Assembly: GCF_000348905.1 (NCBI RefSeq)
Contig: NZ_AOFT01000008.1
Location: forward strand, 62,001-126,000
Direction of reading: 5' to 3'
DNA length: 64,000 bases
Origin: Bhargavaea cecembensis DSE10
Lineage (GTDB): Bacteria > Bacillota > Bacilli > Bacillales_A > Planococcaceae
The notes beneath the pieces are model-generated. The model searched no databases. It was not told where the DNA came from and worked only from the letters and a program-made list of their open reading frames with translations. Position numbers and translations under genes: made by a program. Below, piece after piece: positions 8,736-16,898 of this stretch (position 1 is its first letter; every line of letters starts with the position of its first letter).

Positions 8736-9126
8736 AGAATCCTCCATTCATTATCAAATTGGATCAATCGCCGATGTGTTTTGCCCATTTGCCCTCCATC
8801 GGAAAGCGCTATCAAAACAGTTTATTTCAGCAGATCGGATTTTTCCGTCAATCCATTCCGGAACTGCTCCCCTGGTGGTTGCAGCGCCGAATTAGTGCCC
8901 GGAAATAAAAGAAAATACTCAAATTCTCCTGCCGCCTCCAGGCCGGATTGCCTCGGTGCTACTCTGCCCCCTCCTTCATTGTTAACATAATTAGTAATGA
9001 GTTTCAAACCGGCTTTCATTAATTCACCACTTTTAATAGACACTATAAACGCATAAAAATGTGAGTTCATATTGCTTAAGAGGATTCTCCGACCGTAAAT
9101 AGAATCAATGATTGGGAGGCACGGAC
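8736..9126. promoter_or_regulatory. Intergenic leader of the AgcS gene
   Basis: About 390 bases between divergent genes. On the minus strand it has purine-rich and GC-rich blocks (about 8870-8985) that could fold, but I cannot match them to the glycine, lysine, c-di-AMP or SAM riboswitch cores and see no terminator hairpin. A cre-like site lies at 8801-8815. The far end is AT-rich (9000-9070), suitable for promoters of both genes. Confidence 0.35.
8801..8815 (-). promoter_or_regulatory. cre-like site (CcpA) upstream of AgcS gene
   Basis: Minus strand TTGATAGCGCTTTCC against the consensus WTGNAANCGNWNNCW has two mismatches and keeps the central CG and dyad. It lies about 65-80 bases before the AgcS start. 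It resembles the cre-like site at 44304. Confidence 0.35.
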
Positions 9127-9624
9127 ATGGCATATAAAATCCAAATCATAGGCGCGGTCGGGAGCGGCAAGACGACGATGGCGCGGGGGCTTGCAGAAAA
9201 GCTCGGTATTCCCCACTACGAGATCGACAATGTCGCCTGGGAACGCCGTCCGGGCGGAGATGTCCGCCGGAGTCCCGAGGCCCTTGACAAGTTGCTCGCT
9301 TCAATCGTTTCCGGAGAAGCTTGGATCACGGAAGGCACTCATCCGCATGACTGGGTTCGTCCCTGTTTTCGGGAAGCGGAACTGATCGTGTTCCTCGATC
9401 CGCCCTACAGGGTGCGGACCATGCGGATCATCAGGCGTTTTGCGAGACAGAAAATCGGCATTGATGCCGCTCATTACCGTCCGACATGGACCATCTTCCG
9501 AAAGATGTTCAAGTGGAACCACACATTTGAGCGCCGGGACAAGCCGGAACTGCTGGTACATTTCCGGAAGGTCTATCCCGGAAAACTCATCGTTATCCGC
9601 CGGGCGGAGGAACTGAACTTATAG
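9127..9624 (+). CDS. P-loop AAA/adenylate-kinase-like protein (FlaR-type)
   Basis: A 165-residue nucleotide-binding protein. The Walker A motif GAVGSGKTT is at residues 9-17 and FLDPPY near residue 93 fits a Walker B strand. The overall layout matches the DNA topology modulation (FlaR-like) family, which are small kinase-like P-loop proteins of uncertain substrate. The start at 9127 follows GGGAGG at 9114-9119 with seven bases spacing; an upstream in-frame TTG lacks one. Monocistronic, with its own terminator. Confidence 0.8.
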   Translation: MAYKIQIIGAVGSGKTTMARGLAEKLGIPHYEIDNVAWERRPGGDVRRSPEALDKLLASIVSGEAWITEGTHPHDWVRPCFREAELIVFLDPPYRVRTMRIIRRFARQKIGIDAAHYRPTWTIFRKMFKWNHTFERRDKPELLVHFRKVYPGKLIVIRRAEELNL

Positions 9625-9625
9625 G

Positions 9626-9666
9626 AAAAAGCGCTCCTGCAGACCGTTCTGCAGGAGCGCTTTTAT
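9626..9666 (+). terminator. Intrinsic terminator
   Basis: GCGCTCCTGCAG pairs with CTGCAGGAGCGC, followed by TTTTAT. Flanked by an A tract, so it could work both ways. Confidence 0.9.
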
Positions 9667-9798
9667 GTGAGTGCCATGTTCCGATTGTCTGATGGCCCAT
9701 CGTACGATTCCTTAAAATCATCAGCCGTGGAATAGGCATTCACCTTATTTGCCCAAATGAATACCTTATTTGGAATGCGTTTTAAGGGGGGAATCGGT

Positions 9799-10593
9799 GT
9801 GGGCTACTATGTCACTGTTGAACCGGGCGTGAAATTATATGTAGAAGATATCAATCCCGAGGGCAGTAGGACGATCGTGTTTTTGCATGGTTGGCCTTTA
9901 AGCCACCAACAGTTTGAATATCAATTTAATGTTCTTCCCCATAAGGGTTACCGCTGCATCGGGATTGACTGGAGAGGGTTTGGAAAATCAGACAAGCCAA
10001 GCAGCGGATACAGTTTTGACCGGTTGTCGGATGATATCCGTACGGTGGTTGATGCACTTGGGCTCGAACAGTTCACTCTTGCAGGGCACTCAACTGGCGG
10101 AGCCATTGCGGTCCGGTACATGTCCCGGCATCATGGGTATGGAGTTTCAAACCTTGTACTGATTGACGCTGCCGCTCCTATAGGTTTTACTGCAGAAACT
10201 GCAGCCCGATTCCTGACCCAGGCGTTAAATGACCGACCCAAGATGATGCGGGAAGTGACAGACAACTTTTTCTTCCAATACATTACCTCTCCATTCTCTG
10301 AGTGGTTTTTCCAATTGGGCTTACAGGCAGCCGGCTGGTCAACCGCAGCGATCATCATTACATTAAGAGATGAGGAACTTGATGCAGATTTGCCGAAAAT
10401 CCGTGTCCCTACCCTGATTGTTCATGGTGTTCACGACAAGGTGATCCCTTTTGCACAGGCCTATGAACTAAATGAGCAAATCAAACACTCTAAGCTTGTT
10501 CCGTTTCACTACAGCGGTCATGGTCTTTTCTGGGAAGAACATGACAAGTTTAATAAGGTACTCAGAAAGTTTATCGGCAGCACCGGGAAATAG
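9799..10593 (+). CDS. Alpha/beta hydrolase (haloperoxidase/esterase-like)
   Basis: A 264-residue alpha/beta hydrolase. It shows the oxyanion region FLHGWPLSH, the nucleophile elbow GHSTGG (Ser98), the acid in HGVHDKV and the catalytic His in YSGHGLF. Relatives include non-haem haloperoxidase and esterase-like enzymes; the substrate is unknown. I choose GTG at 9799, with AAGGGGG at 9784-9790, because the homologous N-terminus (GYYVTVEPGVKLYVED) begins there; an ATG at 9757 precedes that ribosome site. The gene is visibly more AT-rich than its neighbours, which may indicate recent acquisition. Confidence 0.85.
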   Translation: MGYYVTVEPGVKLYVEDINPEGSRTIVFLHGWPLSHQQFEYQFNVLPHKGYRCIGIDWRGFGKSDKPSSGYSFDRLSDDIRTVVDALGLEQFTLAGHSTGGAIAVRYMSRHHGYGVSNLVLIDAAAPIGFTAETAARFLTQALNDRPKMMREVTDNFFFQYITSPFSEWFFQLGLQAAGWSTAAIIITLRDEELDADLPKIRVPTLIVHGVHDKVIPFAQAYELNEQIKHSKLVPFHYSGHGLFWEEHDKFNKVLRKFIGSTGK

Positions 10594-10594
10594 G

Positions 10595-10634
10595 AAAAAG
10601 CGACCCTGCAGGTGATTCTGCAGGATCGCTTTAC
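10595..10634 (+). terminator. Intrinsic terminator
   Basis: GCGACCCTGCAG and CTGCAGGATCGC pair (one mismatch), followed by TTTACTT. Nearly the same stem design as the terminator at 9626. Confidence 0.8.
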
Positions 10635-10645
10635 TTGTGGCCGCA

Positions 10646-10706
10646 CCGATTTCGTCATTCAGCGTTTCAATCTCGTCATTCGCCGCGCCGATTTCGTCAT
10701 TCATCC
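10646..10706. repeat. Tandem degenerate repeat, 21-nt period (copy set A)
   Basis: The core TCGTCATTC begins at 10652, 10673 and 10694, an exact 21-base period, with related flanks (ccgattTCGTCATTCa twice). The array lies directly after the histidine kinase stop and between converging genes. On the minus strand it can be read as heptads of the form NDEIxxx, but no ribosome site or stable ORF supports translation. Confidence 0.75.
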
Positions 10707-12950
10707 TCACGCTCTCGGAACGGCAACTGTCACCTTAAAAAGATCCCCGTCCAAATCGATCGTCATCCGGCCGCCATGCAGATCGACAATCGACTGGGCG
10801 ATCGCGAGGCCGAGACCGGAACCTTCGGTGTGGCGGGAGGCGTCGCCGCGCTTGAAGCGCTCAAACAGTTCGTCTGCGCTGTCGCCGAGTTCGTACCTGG
10901 AAACGTTTTTGATCGTAAACCGCACTTCCGGCGACACGCCTTCCGCCTCATCCAGCGAGACGTAAACGCGTGTGCCCGGCATGGCGTACTTGAGCGCGTT
11001 CTGGATCAGGTTGTCAATCACACGCCACCATTTCTGGCCGTCAACCGAGGCCGGGAGCGGGCCGTCGGCGATGCTTACCCGGAAGTCGAGCGGGGAGGCG
11101 GCGATTTCCTCGCCGTGTTCGGCGATCGCCTGCCGGACGAGTTCCACGAGGTCGACGCGCTGGCGGTTCAGCTCGACGTTTCCGGTCGCCATCTTGGAGA
11201 CGTCGAACAGGTCGTCAATCAGCGTCTTCAGCCGCTGGGATTTGCGGTCAAGGACATCCACGTATTCCGCGCGCTCTTCCGCCGACAGGTCCGGTTTCTT
11301 CAACAGATCCGTATACGTGATGATGGACGTCAGCGGTGTGCGCAGGTCGTGACTGACATTCGTGATCAGCTCCGTCTTGAGCCGCTCGCTCCTGGCCTGC
11401 TCGGACATCGAGAGGCGGACGCCTTCCCGGAGCCGGTTCAGGTCCGCCGCATGCCTTGCGAACACATTTGTCCCCTTTACCGGAATCTCTTCGGTCAATC
11501 GGCCCGCCGCCATCCTGCCGGTCGCATCAATAATGCGGTTCAGATAACCGGTCCTGCGAATCATAAAGAACAGTACCGGAAGGGCCACTGTAAAGAAGAG
11601 GAACAGCCAGACAGCACTCAGTGCGAAGCCGATATTTAGTCCCAGCATAAACGACAGGAAGACGCCCCCGAATCCAAGGCCGGCAAGGAAAATTACAACG
11701 AGCAGGAACAGCACCTGCGTGCCGAGTTTCCGGTTCAGGAAGAACGCCCGCATATCATCCGCGGCTCTCCGGATGTAGGCCTGCTCCAAATCCTGCCCAA
11801 TCCGTTCGCTGTCCGAAAACCTCCGGACCACATGAAGGATCAGGAGCACGGCCACTCCGAGTGCAAGCACGAAAAACACTGCGTTGACGGCCAGTTCCGA
11901 GTACAGGAAGTTGCCGGTATGATGAACAAAATTCATGAAGGTTTCTTTCATATATTCCGCGAATGCGATCGCGATCAGCGATGCAACAGCCGCTGCCGCC
12001 GTCACCACATCGATCGGGAAGCGTTCCAACTTCATTGCCATCCTGTTTCCTGTCCAGACCGATGGCTGAAGGCGGAACACGGTGAGCAGGAGCGCAAGCG
12101 CAAGAATGCCGGCCAGCCAGACGCCCACGTACGCCCGCTGTTCCGCTTTGAACACGGTATACCCCCAGGCGAGCTGGTCATCATTCAGATAAACCTCATC
12201 CCTGATCCCCCGGTCCGCCGCTTCGTTCAGTACGGCTTGCGGGACGATCACCGTTCCCTCGAAGGTTTTCACTTCATCCGGAATCAGGCTGCCGGCCTCG
12301 CCTGTGTAGTCCAGATCACCTGCAATCTGCGATGCCCTGAGGTAGCCGTCTTTCTCGCTGAAGGTCCGCTTGTAGGCTGCTTCCTCCCGGATATTGCCGT
12401 TCGTATAGGTCTCTCCGGTTGCCGTGTCGGTCAGCTCGTAATAGACATGGCGTACATGATGCTCAAATGACGGCCGGTTCTCTTGGAGGGCCTTCATATA
12501 CTCATCAATGACCTGCCCCTTCTCGACGCGGACTTTTCCGGCGACATGCTCATCATCCGAAAAGTTTTTCCGGATGTCCTCCATTTTGGCATCCCGCTCC
12601 GCAATGAGGGTATTCCTTGCCTCCTCATTTTCCGCCTCGTTGATCTGGCTTTCGTACTGATCATGGATCGAATTCAGCTGGATATCGAGTTCGCCGTACC
12701 GGTACCGGTGTTCATCCAGTTCCTCTTCCGTGACCCCGATGCTTTTCTTTGCCTCTTCCGGCTCGACCGGATTCAGGACGTACGGCCCGATCTGGTCATA
12801 GAAGAAATTCATGTTGTTGCGGAAGTCATCCGATTCGGTGTACGACTTCCCGATGATCCGCGGTCCCGCCTCGATCAGCACCATCACGGAAAACACGACG
12901 AATGCGGCAAGCACCAGCCAGACGGCCTGTGTCCATTTACCCTTAGGCAT
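10707..12950 (-). CDS. Multi-pass sensor histidine kinase
   Basis: A 747-residue kinase. TM1 is at about 8-28, followed by a large extracellular domain (about 30-285, rich in Glu/Asp with coiled-coil character), then about six membrane helices (290-475), a HAMP-like linker, a HisKA domain with NVSHDLRTPLTS (His534) and a HATPase_c domain (DNLIQNALKYA; GSGLGLAIAQSIV). It should phosphorylate the OmpR-type regulator encoded just upstream. The stimulus is unknown; the large ectodomain and polytopic core suggest an extracellular or membrane signal. Its start overlaps the stop of a small ORF (TGATG at 12948-12952). Confidence 0.9.
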   Translation of the reverse strand: MPKGKWTQAVWLVLAAFVVFSVMVLIEAGPRIIGKSYTESDDFRNNMNFFYDQIGPYVLNPVEPEEAKKSIGVTEEELDEHRYRYGELDIQLNSIHDQYESQINEAENEEARNTLIAERDAKMEDIRKNFSDDEHVAGKVRVEKGQVIDEYMKALQENRPSFEHHVRHVYYELTDTATGETYTNGNIREEAAYKRTFSEKDGYLRASQIAGDLDYTGEAGSLIPDEVKTFEGTVIVPQAVLNEAADRGIRDEVYLNDDQLAWGYTVFKAEQRAYVGVWLAGILALALLLTVFRLQPSVWTGNRMAMKLERFPIDVVTAAAAVASLIAIAFAEYMKETFMNFVHHTGNFLYSELAVNAVFFVLALGVAVLLILHVVRRFSDSERIGQDLEQAYIRRAADDMRAFFLNRKLGTQVLFLLVVIFLAGLGFGGVFLSFMLGLNIGFALSAVWLFLFFTVALPVLFFMIRRTGYLNRIIDATGRMAAGRLTEEIPVKGTNVFARHAADLNRLREGVRLSMSEQARSERLKTELITNVSHDLRTPLTSIITYTDLLKKPDLSAEERAEYVDVLDRKSQRLKTLIDDLFDVSKMATGNVELNRQRVDLVELVRQAIAEHGEEIAASPLDFRVSIADGPLPASVDGQKWWRVIDNLIQNALKYAMPGTRVYVSLDEAEGVSPEVRFTIKNVSRYELGDSADELFERFKRGDASRHTEGSGLGLAIAQSIVDLHGGRMTIDLDGDLFKVTVAVPRA

Positions 12951-13123
12951 CAGAGCGCACTTCCTTTCAGCACATCACGAAGCCTTGCAACCGTCTCCTC
13001 GGTATCCACGCCCCGGCTGGCGAAAAAGTCGCCGATAAAGCCCGAGCAGTAGATCAGACTTGCAGCCGCTATCGCCAAAGCAATCATGGACAGCCAGAGG
13101 TCACTTTTCGATTTTATAGCCAA
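12950..13123 (-). CDS. Small one-helix membrane protein between regulator and kinase
   Basis: A short frame fits exactly between the response regulator and kinase genes. From the TTG at 13123 it encodes 57 residues; from the ATG at 13087, 45 residues. It has a basic start (AIKSKSD), one hydrophobic helix (LSMIALAIAAASLIYCSGFIG) shortened here to its core IALAIAAASLIYCSG, and a charged tail ending VLKGSAL. Its stop overlaps the kinase ATG, so translation of the kinase would be coupled to it. The TTG start has GGTGG-like bases upstream inside the regulator gene. No family recognised; possible auxiliary sensor or kinase modulator. Confidence 0.55.
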   Translation of the reverse strand: MAIKSKSDLWLSMIALAIAAASLIYCSGFIGDFFASRGVDTEETVARLRDVLKGSAL

Positions 13124-13793
13124 TGCCCCACACCACCTTCAGGTATCTCGGATTTTTCGGGTCTGCCTCGATCTTCTCCCGGATTTTCCGGATATGGACG
13201 GCGACAATGTTGTCGGCGTTGTACGCCTGTTCATTCCACACCCGCTCGTAGATGTCGTTGATCGAGAACACCCGCCCCGCATTCTGCATGAGCAGTTCGG
13301 TAATGCGGTACTCGGTCGGCGTAAGCCTTGCCGGCTCGCCATCCACCAGCAACTCCTTCGACTCCGGATTCAGCGTAAGCCCGCCGACTTGGATTTCGCC
13401 GCCTGTATCGGCATACGTTCCGAGCCGGACATAACGCCTGAGCTGCGACTTCACGCGAGCCATCAGTTCCATCGGATGAAACGGCTTTGTTACGTAGTCG
13501 TCCGCCCCGACGGACAGCCCGTGGATCTTGTCCGTCTCCTCGGACTTTGCGCTCAGCATGATAATCGGGATGTTCCTCGAATCCCGGATACGGAATGTGG
13601 CCTGGATGCCGTCCATTTCCGGCATCATGATGTCGAGGATGATCAGATGCACCTCGTTGTCCTCCAGCAGCCGCAGCGCTTCCGATCCGTCACTTGCTTT
13701 CAGCACGACGTAGCCTTCATTTTTCAGGTAGATCTCGATGCCGTCCCGGATTTCCTTGTCATCGTCAACGACCAGCACGTTAAACCGTTCCAT
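13101..13793 (-). CDS. OmpR/PhoB-family response regulator
   Basis: A 230-residue regulator. The receiver domain has the acidic pocket in LVVDDDKE and phospho-acceptor Asp54 in IILDIMMPEMDG, with the conserved Lys in YVTKPFHP. The C-terminal winged helix (about 130-230) has the family pattern LTPTEYRITELLMQN and VAVHIRKIREKIE. It is first in an operon with the small membrane ORF and the 747-residue kinase. AAAGGGG lies about ten bases before the ATG at 13793. Confidence 0.93.
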   Translation of the reverse strand: MERFNVLVVDDDKEIRDGIEIYLKNEGYVVLKASDGSEALRLLEDNEVHLIILDIMMPEMDGIQATFRIRDSRNIPIIMLSAKSEETDKIHGLSVGADDYVTKPFHPMELMARVKSQLRRYVRLGTYADTGGEIQVGGLTLNPESKELLVDGEPARLTPTEYRITELLMQNAGRVFSINDIYERVWNEQAYNADNIVAVHIRKIREKIEADPKNPRYLKVVWGIGYKIEK

Positions 13794-13962
13794 AAAGCGC
13801 CGCCCCTTTCATGTTGATTTCATTGTACCGCGGAAAACTGAAGAAATTAGGAGGGGAAAGATGAAGAATTTCTTAAGGAAGAAAAGCGGTGCAGGTCCTT
13901 ACCCTGCGGGACCGATGAATGAAGTGCTTTCTTCCCGGGCATTCTGGAAGTGGAGGTGCATC

Positions 13963-14124
13963 ATGAGCAAAAATAAGAACGAGCACAACAAGCCCGGCAA
14001 TACGAAAAACCGTGAGGAATACGGCTACGGCTATGACATCAGCATCGATGATCTGGGTGTCATCGGGCAGAATGACGCCGCGAAAAAGCAGAAGCCCCGC
14101 GGCAACAAAAAGGAAGAACGCTGA
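13963..14124 (+). CDS. Small hydrophilic protein with Gly-Tyr motif, unknown
   Basis: A 53-residue, Lys/Asn/Glu-rich protein with the motif EEYGYGYDISIDD in the middle and a basic tail. GGAGGTG at 13952-13958 precedes the ATG at 13963. The same frame is open from an ATG at 13861 that has its own excellent AGGAGGGG (13849-13856) and would give 87 residues, so the true start is uncertain. A strong terminator follows. No family recognised. Confidence 0.6.
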   Translation: MSKNKNEHNKPGNTKNREEYGYGYDISIDDLGVIGQNDAAKKQKPRGNKKEER

Positions 14125-14158
14125 AAAACGGGCGGCCGTCCAGGACGGCTGCCCGTTT
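14124..14158. terminator. Intrinsic terminator
   Basis: AAACGGGC-GCCGTCC pairs with GGACGGC-GCCCGTTT (one-base bulges), between converging genes. Confidence 0.8.
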
Positions 14159-14164
14159 GGTGAA

Positions 14165-15076
14165 TTATTCTTTCTTTGTCCGGATCCGCTTCCTGAAGTA
14201 GGGCGTTTTATTTTCATCGGAACCGCGCTTGCCGAATGTCAGCACGATCAGTCCCCCAAGCAGCAGCCCGACGCCCATCCAGGCGAAGAAGTTGAGTTCC
14301 TCGCCGACAATGGCGACGCCGAGAATCGCTGCCGTGAGCGGCTCGGCGAGCGACAGCGTGACAGCGGTGGCCGCCGGAATCTCCTTCAGTCCTGATGAAT
14401 AAAGCAGATAGGCAACTGCTGTAGCAGCAATTGCGATGTAGACGATCACCGAGATCCCTTCCTGGGAACGGAGGCCGTCCATCGGGTAAATGAAGAGGAA
14501 CGGCGACAGGAGCAGGGCGCTGATCGTGAAGATGACGCCGACCGAAGCGGCAGGCTGCGCAAATTCCAGCACGATTTTGCTTGTCATGGAGTAGGCCGCA
14601 AATGTGAGGCCGGCCCCGAGTGCGAGCAGGACACCGGTAGGGTTGACCGTAACGTTATCACCGGTTAACAGCAGGAGCGCGCATCCTGCAACGGCAAGAA
14701 CCGTGGCCATCGCCCACCTCCTGGACGGTCTCCGCTTCAGCAGGGCCCATTCGATGAGTCCGGCGAAGACCGGCGCGCTGCCGATCCCCGTCACCGTGCC
14801 GACCGCGACGCCCGTCAGGCGCACAGAACTGAAGAAAAACGGCTGAAAAAGCGCCATCGCGACAGCCGCGACCAGCGTTGCCCGCCATGGCCACTCGCCG
14901 AAGTTTACCTGGCGCATCGCAACAGCGAAAAACAGGAGGATCAATCCGCCGCCGGCAAGCCGGAGCGCGCCGACCGTCAGCGGATGCACGCTCTCGGGAA
15001 GATAGGACTGTGCCGTGCCAGTCGTCCCCCAAAGGATGGCGCCGATCAGCACACTGATAAACGGCAGCAGATTCAT
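14165..15076 (-). CDS. EamA-family (DMT) transporter
   Basis: A 303-residue transporter with about ten hydrophobic helices in two EamA repeats; the first contains GAILWGTTGTAQSYLP and the second ends in GEELNFFAWMGVGLLLGGLIV. DMT members of this kind export amino acids or metabolites. The start at 15076 follows AAGGAGG with eight bases spacing; a Met ten codons earlier lacks a site. Monocistronic. Substrate unknown. Confidence 0.88.
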   Translation of the reverse strand: MNLLPFISVLIGAILWGTTGTAQSYLPESVHPLTVGALRLAGGGLILLFFAVAMRQVNFGEWPWRATLVAAVAMALFQPFFFSSVRLTGVAVGTVTGIGSAPVFAGLIEWALLKRRPSRRWAMATVLAVAGCALLLLTGDNVTVNPTGVLLALGAGLTFAAYSMTSKIVLEFAQPAASVGVIFTISALLLSPFLFIYPMDGLRSQEGISVIVYIAIAATAVAYLLYSSGLKEIPAATAVTLSLAEPLTAAILGVAIVGEELNFFAWMGVGLLLGGLIVLTFGKRGSDENKTPYFRKRIRTKKE

Positions 15077-15170
15077 GATGGATTCCTCCTTTTTCGCATT
15101 ATTCATTCGACTATATCATAACCGGAAGAACACCCGAACCCTCATTTTTCCTTAAGCCGATTTGCAATCG

Positions 15171-15196
15171 GTTTCCTATTTTGTTAGGGTGGGTAA
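15171..15196 (+). promoter_or_regulatory. Candidate SigB-type promoter of first BCCT gene
   Basis: GTTTCC (15171-15176), a 14-base spacer and GGGTAA (15191-15196) match the SigB consensus GTTTaa-N12-15-GGGTAT at most positions. It lies 39 bases before the BCCT start. SigB control of osmoprotectant uptake is known in Bacillus relatives. Just upstream is a small inverted repeat, CCGATT-tgc-AATCGG (15157-15171). Confidence 0.45.
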
Positions 15197-15234
15197 CTGT
15201 ATTCATAATAACTCGCACTTTTTAAGGGGGAACC

Positions 15235-16746
15235 ATGAAAAAAGTCACAAACGTCTTTTACATCACGCTTGCACTGATTGCCATGGCCGTGCTGTTTGGT
15301 GTCATTGTGCCCGAGCAATACGAAACAGTCACCGGCAACATCCAGTCCTTTATCCTCACAAATTTCGGCTGGTATTACCTGCTGCTCATGGCCGCATTAG
15401 TCGTGGTCTCACTGTTCATCGCATTAAGTCCGTACGGGCGAATCCGGCTCGGCAAGGATACCGACAGGCCGGATTTCTCAACACCTACCTGGCTGGCCAT
15501 GCTGTTTTCCGCCGGCATGGGGATCGGGCTGGTCTTCTACGGGGCAGCCGAACCGCTGACACATTACGCGGTAAATCCTCCAACAGAAGAACCCGGCACG
15601 GAAGCCGCACTCAAAGACAGCCTGGTGTCGACCTACCTGCACTGGGGCATCCTGCCGTGGGCAATGTATGGAATGACGGCACTTGCACTCGCCTTTTTCC
15701 AGTTCCGCAAAAATGAACCCGGTTTAATTTCTGCAACAATGAAGCCGATTTTTGGTGACAAGATGAACGGTCCTTGGGGAATCGCTGTCGATGTGCTCGC
15801 CGTTTTCGCTACCGCATTCGGGGTCGCCTCGTCACTCGGCTTTGGTGCTGTACAAATTAACGGGGGGCTGAGCCACCTGTTCGGTGTGGAAGTCGGCTTT
15901 GGGGCCCAGTTCGCGATCATCGCGGTCGTGACCGTTCTGTTTATGATCTCCGCCTGGTCGGGCCTCAGCAAAGGGATCAAGTACCTGTCCAACACGAACA
16001 TGGTGCTCGCCGTGCTCCTGCTGATCTTCGTGGTTATTGTCGGACCCACTCTGATGATCCTCAACCTGTTCACCGAAACCCTCGGTACCCATTTCCAGAA
16101 TCTGATCCAGCTGAGTTTCCGATCGGCTCCGCTTTCCGGGGATAACCGGGACTTTGTGGAAGGCTGGACCATCTTCTATTGGGCATGGTGGATTTCCTGG
16201 TCACCGTTTGTCGGCATGTTCATCGCCCGCGTCTCGCGGGGCCGGACAATCCGGGAGTTCCTTCTGGCCATCATCTTTGTCCCGACACTGTTTTCGATTT
16301 TCTGGTTTGCCTCCTTCGGAACGACGGCAGCCCATGTTCACGATTCGGGACCAGACCTGAGCGGACTTGCGACGGAACTTGTACTATTTAATGTGTTCGA
16401 CCAGCTGCCGCTGTCGGTCATTTTGTCCGGTATCGCCATACTGCTTATTTCTTCATTCTTTATCACTTCCGCGGACTCGGCGACCTTCGTCCTCGGCATC
16501 CAGTCAACGAACGGATCCCTGACCCCGCCAAACCAGGTCAAGCTGATCTGGGGCGTGGCCCAGTCCGGCATCGCGGCACTGCTGCTGTATGTGGGCGGGC
16601 TTCAGGCGATCCAGAACACGATCATCATTGCCGCCCTGCCGTTTTCAATCATCCTGATCCTGATGGTGTACAGCACCTACAAAGCGCTGAAACAAGAACG
16701 CCGTCGCATGGAAGAACTCGCAAAAGGAAAGCAGATCCGCAAGTGA
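15235..16746 (+). CDS. BCCT-family betaine/carnitine/choline transporter (copy 1)
   Basis: A 503-residue secondary transporter with about twelve membrane helices. The family motifs GMGIGLVFYGAAEPLTHY (substrate region) and the Trp-rich helix WAWWISWSPFVGMFIARVSR are present. It should import glycine betaine or a related osmolyte with Na+, like OpuD. AAGGGGG lies directly before the ATG. A close paralogue follows 150 bases downstream in the same orientation, so the pair is a tandem duplication. Confidence 0.93.
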   Translation: MKKVTNVFYITLALIAMAVLFGVIVPEQYETVTGNIQSFILTNFGWYYLLLMAALVVVSLFIALSPYGRIRLGKDTDRPDFSTPTWLAMLFSAGMGIGLVFYGAAEPLTHYAVNPPTEEPGTEAALKDSLVSTYLHWGILPWAMYGMTALALAFFQFRKNEPGLISATMKPIFGDKMNGPWGIAVDVLAVFATAFGVASSLGFGAVQINGGLSHLFGVEVGFGAQFAIIAVVTVLFMISAWSGLSKGIKYLSNTNMVLAVLLLIFVVIVGPTLMILNLFTETLGTHFQNLIQLSFRSAPLSGDNRDFVEGWTIFYWAWWISWSPFVGMFIARVSRGRTIREFLLAIIFVPTLFSIFWFASFGTTAAHVHDSGPDLSGLATELVLFNVFDQLPLSVILSGIAILLISSFFITSADSATFVLGIQSTNGSLTPPNQVKLIWGVAQSGIAALLLYVGGLQAIQNTIIIAALPFSIILILMVYSTYKALKQERRRMEELAKGKQIRK

Positions 16747-16751
16747 CGGCA

Positions 16752-16790
16752 AAGCCGCCCGCTCCCCTGTACAACGGGAAGCGGGCAGGT
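16752..16790 (+). terminator. Hairpin between the two BCCT genes
   Basis: GCCCGCT and AGCGGGC arms with CCC/GGG extension form a stem, but only aggttactt follows, so termination would be weak; it may allow partial read-through into copy 2. Confidence 0.45.
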
Positions 16791-16837
16791 TACTTAGCCT
16801 TCCGGTAAAAATATTCAAACAAATCACGTTGCGTTTG

Positions 16838-16862
16838 GTTTGAATGTCTGATATGGTGGTAA
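16838..16862 (+). promoter_or_regulatory. Possible SigB-type promoter of second BCCT gene
   Basis: GTTTGA (16838-16843), a 13-base spacer and TGGTAA (16857-16862) give a weaker SigB match 36 bases before the start. Confidence 0.3.
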
Positions 16863-16898
16863 GCTGATTGTCAGGCCATATTATTCATAGGGGGAATC

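Noticed and set aside
8736-9010. Glycine or lysine riboswitch upstream of AgcS
   Set aside because: Core motifs of either class could not be found in the right order on the minus strand.
8822-9133. 103-codon minus-strand frame upstream of AgcS
   Set aside because: Crosses the promoter region and the start of the divergent gene; no ribosome site and no recognisable domain; more likely leader sequence.
9757-9798. Earlier ATG of the alpha/beta hydrolase
   Set aside because: The AAGGGGG ribosome site lies downstream of it and the family-type N-terminus starts at the GTG 9799.
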